The notes beneath the pieces were generated by a model, which was not told where the DNA came from, did no database searches, and saw only the letters and a program-made list of their open reading frames with translations. A DNA stretch of 64,000 nucleotides from Rickettsia canadensis str. McKiel (GTDB lineage Bacteria; Pseudomonadota; Alphaproteobacteria; Rickettsiales; Rickettsiaceae). The stretch covers positions 62,001 to 126,000 of the forward strand of contig NC_009879.1 in assembly GCF_000014345.1 (NCBI RefSeq). Direction: 5' to 3'. Position 1 is the stretch's first letter; each line of letters begins with the position of its first letter. The translations under genes and the position numbers were made by a program. Shown in pieces: positions 58,164-64,000 of the stretch.

Positions 58164-61070
58164 ATGCAGAGTAACTTGTTAAAAGTTTTAGGAGTACTCG
58201 CTATAGTAGCAACGTTAGTTTGCTTTATTTTTGCAGCACTTGGTATGATAGGAGCAGTAAAAATCGGTAACGGCTGCTACATGAGATATGACGCAGACGG
58301 TAAAGGTGGTAGAGATTCAATAACTGATACTATAACCCTTAATGCTAATGCTAATTATGTATACACTTCTAAGATGCTGTCCGACGGTACAACTCGGCTT
58401 ATTCCTGATCCTACTCGTTACGGTGAATGGTTAAATACTAAGGTGCTAGTAGAAAATAGCCAATCGGTGAATTTACAAGTCGTCGGTCAGGTTAGTTTGT
58501 GTTTAGCTTATATACCACAAGATAATGTCCAACGTACTGGACCTGGATCTAATTTAGATGATAACGGTAAAATGATTCCGATCCCTCGTGTCACCGATTC
58601 AAATATTCCTCCTATCTCTCTAATAATGGATGCCAAAAATAGTGAGTGGCGTAATATTGCCGAATTATACGCCAATGATAGAGTTTTAGTTTCCATATCT
58701 CCTAATTTTATCGGTACAGAGGCAACAGTTAATGATGCCTTTAAAGGTACTGCGGTCACGACAGATTGTTCACAAGGCAAAACTTCTTATGAGCCGATTT
58801 GTGGAAAATATTCTTTTTATTCTGGTCAATATGTTAATGCTTGTGAATTGAAACAAAATTATTGGCAAGGTAATCAGCATAGGGAACCATGTCATTGTGT
58901 TTTTGGATGTATTTATCAAGAAGCAGTTGCTAAGTGGGTATGTGATTCTGCTAATGCAGCTTCTCATTGTTGTCTTAGTTTGGTATGTGACTCCCTACCT
59001 GCTTGGATAAATCACTATGGCACAATGCCAGAATCTTATAAAGACGATGGTAGTTTTACCTTTAGTTGGTCAGATAATTTGGGTAATTTATTTATTGATT
59101 ATTCAAATCTTCAATGTTCCAATAATGCTAATATTTTACCGAATGGTAAATGTCCTGATGTTGTCTCTAATCGTAGTCCTAAAGATAAAGATTATATTGG
59201 AGGTGTACATTGTACTTCAGGAATATGTAACGATGGAGATTTTCAAAAGCATCGGAGATTTTGGTATACAGCGGATGGTAAAGGAGGTAAAGGACCAACT
59301 GGATTAATATATCAAATGAATGATACGGGTTCTGTAAGTCAAGCTTTGCCTTCTAATCTAGAATTTGCTAAGTTTGTTGCAGATTCAGATCAACTGCCTG
59401 AATATAAAGATAAAGACGGTAAATATATATATAAAGTTATATATAATATACCTTTTAACAGCAATATTGAAAAAAGTTATTTACAATATAGACTTTGGTC
59501 TCCCACCTCACAAGATGCTAGTAAGAATACGGGTGGATATGTTCTAAATATTAAACAGACTAAATGTTATAGAGAGAACGGTAATAGTTTTAATGATACT
59601 TTTAATGATCGGGGACGAGTGCAATACATAATAGTAGCTGGTTCAGAAAACCCGAATACTAGCGGTAAATCTTATTCACCTCAAGGAATTAACGTTGATA
59701 GTGATGGTAAAGCTAACATTATTGCAAATGGAGATGGTTATATATGGATGAGAATTCTAAACGATTCTAATGATTATAAAGATAGTGATGGTAACTATAA
59801 AGTACATTTCTCAACATTCTTAAAAGTAGGAAGTTTTACTGTTAAAGTAATGAATCCATTACTTCAGTTATTTAAAACTAAAGTGCAAGGGGCTGCTACT
59901 TCTATTTTTAGAAATATGGTATGTTATAAAGCTAGTGATAGCTCGTCCTGTACTAATTTTTTTACTTATATTAAAGCGATTTTAATTCTGTATGTGATGA
60001 CTTACGGAGCAATGTTCTTGCTCGGCTTTACTAAGATAAACCAAAAAGAGCTAGTAATTAGAATAGCAAAAATTGGAGTAGTTAGCGGACTTATAAACGG
60101 TAATACTTTTGAGTTTTTTAATAGCTATCTTTTTGATGTAATTACCGGTTTTTCAGATGCAATTATTGCTAATATGAGTGGGTATAGTTTGTTTACTTCT
60201 ACTAATACTATTTCTAATCCTTTTATGTTTTTAGATGCAGTAATGAGTAAAATATTTTTTAGTCAAACATTTATTGCTCAATTACTTGCACTTCTTTCTC
60301 TTGGGCTGAGCGGTATTATATATTTTATAATTACTTTTATTGCGCTTGGTATAGTAATTGTTACAGCACTTAGAGCTATGGCCGTTTATATTATGGCATT
60401 TATGGTAACTTGTATATTAATCGGTATAGCCCCTTTATTTATTAGTTTCTTATTATTTGATTTTACTAGGTATTTATTTGATAATTGGGTAAGGTTTACA
60501 ATCCGCTATATGATAGAACCGGTAATTATGATGGCGGGTATTATAGTACTAACACAGCTATTTACCATTTATCTAGATTTTGTTTTAGGTTATAGTGTTT
60601 GTTGGAAATGTGCTTTACCGATAAAAATTCCATTTATCGGGACTATTTTACCTATTGCATTATTGAATGTACCGATCTTCTGTATTAATTGGTTTGCCCC
60701 TTGGGGGATGGATTATATGTCAGGTATGATGGGAGTGAATATGCAAAATATCGTAGCTTTAGTTATTATTGCTTATGGTATGTACGGTTACGTCGAATTT
60801 TCAGGACGTATGGTAGTAAAATTAACTAGTGCTGCCGGACCTTCAGCTACTGGTATGGGCGAAGCAATGTATAATGTTGCAGAACAGAAAACGTTGAGTC
60901 AAGTAGGAATGGATGCCGAGACAAGAAAAGGTATTACTGGCAGAGCGGAATCACGATTGAAACAACGCAATAAAACATTAGATCAAGCTGAGAAAAACAG
61001 AAAACATACGCCGCAAGAAGGAGGTGAAAAGACAAATGAAGAACCGCCTAAACCTGAAACACTGAAATAA
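58164..61070 (+). CDS. VirB6-like type IV secretion membrane protein RvhB6c
   Basis: A 968-residue VirB6-family protein. An N-terminal helix (about residues 7-30) anchors a long exported region rich in cysteine (for example C in REPCHCVFGCIYQEA and SHCCLSLVCDSLP, about 235-275), probably disulfide-bonded. The VirB6 core follows from about 605, with TALRAMAVYIMAFMVTCILIGIAPLFISFLLFDFTRYLFDNWVRFTIRYMIEP. The tail is charged (AEKNRKHTPQEGGEKTNEEPPKP). Spacing to both neighbours is 6 bases. Confidence 0.9.
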   Translation: MQSNLLKVLGVLAIVATLVCFIFAALGMIGAVKIGNGCYMRYDADGKGGRDSITDTITLNANANYVYTSKMLSDGTTRLIPDPTRYGEWLNTKVLVENSQSVNLQVVGQVSLCLAYIPQDNVQRTGPGSNLDDNGKMIPIPRVTDSNIPPISLIMDAKNSEWRNIAELYANDRVLVSISPNFIGTEATVNDAFKGTAVTTDCSQGKTSYEPICGKYSFYSGQYVNACELKQNYWQGNQHREPCHCVFGCIYQEAVAKWVCDSANAASHCCLSLVCDSLPAWINHYGTMPESYKDDGSFTFSWSDNLGNLFIDYSNLQCSNNANILPNGKCPDVVSNRSPKDKDYIGGVHCTSGICNDGDFQKHRRFWYTADGKGGKGPTGLIYQMNDTGSVSQALPSNLEFAKFVADSDQLPEYKDKDGKYIYKVIYNIPFNSNIEKSYLQYRLWSPTSQDASKNTGGYVLNIKQTKCYRENGNSFNDTFNDRGRVQYIIVAGSENPNTSGKSYSPQGINVDSDGKANIIANGDGYIWMRILNDSNDYKDSDGNYKVHFSTFLKVGSFTVKVMNPLLQLFKTKVQGAATSIFRNMVCYKASDSSSCTNFFTYIKAILILYVMTYGAMFLLGFTKINQKELVIRIAKIGVVSGLINGNTFEFFNSYLFDVITGFSDAIIANMSGYSLFTSTNTISNPFMFLDAVMSKIFFSQTFIAQLLALLSLGLSGIIYFIITFIALGIVIVTALRAMAVYIMAFMVTCILIGIAPLFISFLLFDFTRYLFDNWVRFTIRYMIEPVIMMAGIIVLTQLFTIYLDFVLGYSVCWKCALPIKIPFIGTILPIALLNVPIFCINWFAPWGMDYMSGMMGVNMQNIVALVIIAYGMYGYVEFSGRMVVKLTSAAGPSATGMGEAMYNVAEQKTLSQVGMDAETRKGITGRAESRLKQRNKTLDQAEKNRKHTPQEGGEKTNEEPPKPETLK

Positions 61071-61076
61071 TATAAT

Positions 61077-63743
61077 ATGATGAAAATTCTTAAGAGTTTA
61101 GTTGTATTAGTTTTATTTATGACCGTACCAGCTAAAGCTGTTGATACTTTTTCATGGATGTCAACCAGTTTTAGTGGGTTAAAAAGCTTATTCGGTTGTT
61201 TAGAAGTGCCTGAATTTACAAGTTTTCAAGAGGGTAATATAGGCATTAGTTTATCTACAGCTGGAACGTGGCAGTCAACAGGTAATGCTGTTAAGAAAGG
61301 TAAATTATTAAAAATAAATTGGTCTACTTCAGGTATTACTCCTGAGCCTAGAAAATATCTAGTATTATATAGAATTGATCCAAGGTTTAGTACGCCGCAA
61401 GTTTTCATTAAAACTTATAATTATACTAAATTACAATTTGAAGCTTTAGGATTTCCTCGTTTTGTTACAGGAAATAACGGTGCTATACCGCCTGATAAAG
61501 ATCTTGATGCACTTTCATTTACTAAAATGTCTGATTCTGTTAAGTATTTTAACTATTCTAACGGTCATTCGAGAATTCAAGTTAATGCTGGCGATGTAGT
61601 AAATATTAGTTTAGTTAGTAAAGATAAATTTTTTAGCCCTAATACTCCAAAACTTCCTAATACTGTAGATAATATTTTAACACAGGAACTTGATAGTTCA
61701 GTATTCGCTGCTTCTGCACTTTATACTCAAAGTAACCTTGGCAACTTTGATAATAGAATAATTTACTTATCTGCAGAGCAGGTGTGTAATATGATAGATG
61801 CGTCAAGAACAAGTGTATGTAGAGGCACAGGCACTGCTACAAAATATAAAAATACCGATAACGGAGTAATAGTTGGTAAGCCTATGAGAACAGGAGCAGT
61901 AGAGCATTTTATGGGCTTAATTAATTCTTGTCCTGCTAATGCTGGTATAGATACTAGTCCCGCTTGCTATTACGATCAAGGTAGAGGGATGATAATTAAA
62001 GTAGGCCGGCAGGTTATTAAGGGACGAGATCAGCGTTTTGTAAATTCAGGCAGTACTCACAGTAGTTTTATATATTATCAAGCAACTAGCGGCGGTACTA
62101 TGGATTTTACTAGTGATTGGTCGTCTACTGGAATGTTTGATAAGTCAGTTTTAATGAGTGATTGGAGCCGAAATTATTCTGGTGATTATAATAGGTTTGT
62201 AAATGATATAAATAAGAATGATTGGTCAGCTAATTTTTTATATTTCGGTCGTTATGTGATGATTGTGGAAATAGGTAACGGGACAAATTCAATTAGTCCG
62301 GGTGATCACCAAAATATAAAGTTAGAATATTTAATTACACCAAATGGTACGTTACCTGATTCATCTGTTCGCGGTATGCCGGTAGATTATAACTTTGCGA
62401 CTGATGCACTGCAAGATGGATATTTATGGTTAAGGGTGGTAAATCCTAATAGTAATATACAAGGGGTAGTTAGTGTAAATTATGCTAATTATACTGGTAC
62501 AACTTGGTTTTCTGATATAGTATATTACGGTGTTATTAAACCTATTACCGATCAGTTTAGAACTTTTAGTCAAAACTTTTATATTAAGTTAGTGAAAAAT
62601 TCTGCAGTGCAGAATATAGCTAAAGCTGCATTAACCCTTTATGTTACTATATTTGGCCTAATGTTTGTTGCTGGAGCATTAAAATTAACTGCTGTAGAAG
62701 TAATAACACGTATATGCAAAATAGCTATAGTAGCTTTTTTACTTAGAGAAGAAAGTTGGGATTTCTTTAATACATATTTTTTTAGTGTATTTACTAACGC
62801 TATTGATTTTTTTGTAACTAACGTAGTAGGTGCTACAAGCTCTAGATCTAATATTTTTGGTTTTATTGATCCTATATTTGATAAATATACTAACGGTAGG
62901 ATTTGGGGACTACTATTTATTGAATTATTGCAAATACATAATGGTTTAGCATTTATCTCTGTTATAACCATTTATTCTCTTATCACTTATTTTAGAGCTA
63001 TTTTAGAAGTTATAATAGGCTATGTTATTGCATTCGTAGGGGTAACTGTTATGATTTCATTAGCACCGTTTTTCATAATATTAATGTTATTTGAAAAAAC
63101 TAAGAGTTTATTTGATAACTGGATATCAATATTGCTTAGCTATGTAGTGCAGCCGACAATATTATTAATTTTCTTTTTATTGATAGATCAGGTTTTATCT
63201 GAACAGCTTTTAAAAGTAGTAGTTAGAGCCTGTTGGGATACTCTTATACCAATAAAAATAGGGCTTGATTTAACACATCTCGGTATTCCGATCAATTTCT
63301 CTTTTACATTGCCGTTCTTACCCGGAATACCTTTCTTTGTACCAGATGTTCCGGAAATTAGTAGCTCGAATATTTTAACGAACAATGCTAATACTTTCTT
63401 AGTATTATTTACTACGGCTTTATTATTTTATTCATATTGTCTGATGTCATATGGTTTAGTAACTTTTGTAAATGTAGTAGTCGGAATGCTTACAAATGTT
63501 ACACCAGCACGAATATCAGGAAATTATCAAGAACGTTCTGATCCTGTGGGAGCCATTATGCATGATATAGATTCGGTAACAAAACCAATTAAAAAGACTA
63601 CAATAGTTCCAGCTAGAGTTTTCAAAGACAAGATAATTGATCAAAATTATAAAGCTAGAAAACCCGAAGGAGGTGGTGAGTATACAAATAAATTCCTTGC
63701 CGAGCGTAATGACAGAAAAAAAGAGGAAGAGGTGAGAAAGTAA
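61077..63743 (+). CDS. VirB6-like type IV secretion membrane protein RvhB6d
   Basis: An 888-residue VirB6-family protein. Signal peptide MMKILKSLVVLVLFMTVPAKA, a large exported domain (about 22-500), then the VirB6 core with helices from about 520, including FRAILEVIIGYVIAFVGVTVMISLAPFFIILMLFEKTKSLFDNWISILLSYVVQPT. A basic C-terminal tail ends RNDRKKEEEVRK. It follows rvhB6c by 6 bases. A decayed palindromic repeat separates it from the next VirB6-like gene. Confidence 0.9.
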   Translation: MMKILKSLVVLVLFMTVPAKAVDTFSWMSTSFSGLKSLFGCLEVPEFTSFQEGNIGISLSTAGTWQSTGNAVKKGKLLKINWSTSGITPEPRKYLVLYRIDPRFSTPQVFIKTYNYTKLQFEALGFPRFVTGNNGAIPPDKDLDALSFTKMSDSVKYFNYSNGHSRIQVNAGDVVNISLVSKDKFFSPNTPKLPNTVDNILTQELDSSVFAASALYTQSNLGNFDNRIIYLSAEQVCNMIDASRTSVCRGTGTATKYKNTDNGVIVGKPMRTGAVEHFMGLINSCPANAGIDTSPACYYDQGRGMIIKVGRQVIKGRDQRFVNSGSTHSSFIYYQATSGGTMDFTSDWSSTGMFDKSVLMSDWSRNYSGDYNRFVNDINKNDWSANFLYFGRYVMIVEIGNGTNSISPGDHQNIKLEYLITPNGTLPDSSVRGMPVDYNFATDALQDGYLWLRVVNPNSNIQGVVSVNYANYTGTTWFSDIVYYGVIKPITDQFRTFSQNFYIKLVKNSAVQNIAKAALTLYVTIFGLMFVAGALKLTAVEVITRICKIAIVAFLLREESWDFFNTYFFSVFTNAIDFFVTNVVGATSSRSNIFGFIDPIFDKYTNGRIWGLLFIELLQIHNGLAFISVITIYSLITYFRAILEVIIGYVIAFVGVTVMISLAPFFIILMLFEKTKSLFDNWISILLSYVVQPTILLIFFLLIDQVLSEQLLKVVVRACWDTLIPIKIGLDLTHLGIPINFSFTLPFLPGIPFFVPDVPEISSSNILTNNANTFLVLFTTALLFYSYCLMSYGLVTFVNVVVGMLTNVTPARISGNYQERSDPVGAIMHDIDSVTKPIKKTTIVPARVFKDKIIDQNYKARKPEGGGEYTNKFLAERNDRKKEEEVRK

Positions 63744-63751
63744 ATAAATTG

Positions 63752-63841
63752 TCATACCGCGACTCTTGATTGCGGTATCTATTATAAAAATTAAAAATAA
63801 CTGTCTTTAAAGATGTTGTGATCAAGTCACAGCATGATGAA
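63752..63841. repeat. Decayed palindromic repeat downstream of rvhB6d (group A)
   Basis: TTGTCATACCGCGACTCTTG ATTGCGGTAT on the left and GTTGTGATCAAGTCACAGCATGAT on the right align with the arms of the intact element at 52706-52820, but no longer pair well with each other. Confidence 0.65.
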
Positions 63842-63851
63842 ATAACTTGAA

Positions 63852-64000
63852 ATGAACAAAAATATTTTTATTACATTATTAATATCGCTATTGTTGCTTT
63901 CCAGTTGTACCGGTGATACTTGCATTGACCCTGATGATTTCGGTTTTATCAAATTTAATATCTCTTCTAGATATGATTTGGAAGAGATTACTTCAAGACA
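63852..64000 (+). CDS. Fifth VirB6-like gene of the cluster (RvhB6e), 5' end only
   Basis: An open frame from ATG 63852 to the window edge (49 complete codons). It begins with a lipoprotein-type signal, MNKNIFITLLISLLLLSSCTGD, with a good lipobox LSSC, then DPDDFGFIKFNISSRYDLEE, which resembles the exported starts of VirB6-like proteins. Rickettsia clusters carry five such genes in a row, so position supports RvhB6e. The rest lies outside the window; no stop is seen. Confidence 0.75.
   Translation, partial: MNKNIFITLLISLLLLSSCTGDTCIDPDDFGFIKFNISSRYDLEEITSR

Noticed and set aside
52838..63743. Possible phage or plasmid conjugation origin of the four large membrane proteins
   Set aside because: Size, order after rvhB3-rvhB4 and VirB6 core match the chromosomal rvh secretion cluster common to Rickettsiales; no relaxase, tra genes or integrase is present.

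Overview
The window looks like a chromosomal segment of an obligate intracellular alphaproteobacterium of the genus Rickettsia, most likely the spotted fever group. The DNA is AT-rich. The gene content includes the Sca2 autotransporter, an S-adenosylmethionine uptake carrier, five tandem VirB6-like genes of the Rickettsiales vir homolog (rvh) type IV secretion system, CtrA, and many decayed genes. Short palindromic repeats of the Rickettsia palindromic element (RPE) type occupy most gaps between genes. I cannot name the species from sequence alone.

Layout. 1-6.5 kb: the end of mnmG, a broken rsmG, parA-parB, a broken effector-binding-domain gene, ettA, a small TatB-like membrane protein and kdsA. 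6.5-7.9 kb: decayed DNA with a perfect 28-bp hairpin. 7.9-19.4 kb: an ErpA/IscA-type protein, dgt, argS, a SPOR-domain protein, parC, a porin, dcd, secB, ctrA and queF. 19.4-26.6 kb: a DUF1013 regulator, a disintegrated pntB, an OmpW-like protein, the SAM carrier with an MFS carrier, tRNA-Thr, secG and a queuosine-precursor carrier. 26.8-32.2 kb: sca2. 32.4-41.4 kb: cysS, rpsB-tsf, a decayed region, waaA, a DUF374 acyltransferase, aatA and a TPR methyltransferase. 41.4-49 kb: mlaA-mlaC, a broken prs, alr, mlaE-mlaF, a small membrane protein, rpmB-rpmE, tRNA-fMet and engB. 49-64 kb: a broken kinase-like gene followed by rvhB3, rvhB4, rvhB6a-d and the first 50 codons of a fifth VirB6-family gene.

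How the genes fit together. Several sets serve the envelope: kdsA and waaA (Kdo), MlaA/C/E/F (phospholipid transport), the DUF374 acyltransferase, the porin, OmpW and alr. Others serve host dependence: SAM import, queuosine-precursor import with QueF, Sca2-driven actin motility and the rvh secretion machine. The broken genes (rsmG, prs, pntB, an ArgB-like kinase, a GyrI-like protein) show continuing reductive evolution.

No clearly new multi-gene system was found. The most interesting signals are an H-type pseudoknot candidate in the rpsB leader, a 357-bp near-perfect tandem duplication inside rvhB6a, RPEs that supply stop codons, a start codon and the C-terminus of neighbouring genes, and a nested palindrome that splits rvhB4 from the rvhB6 cluster.
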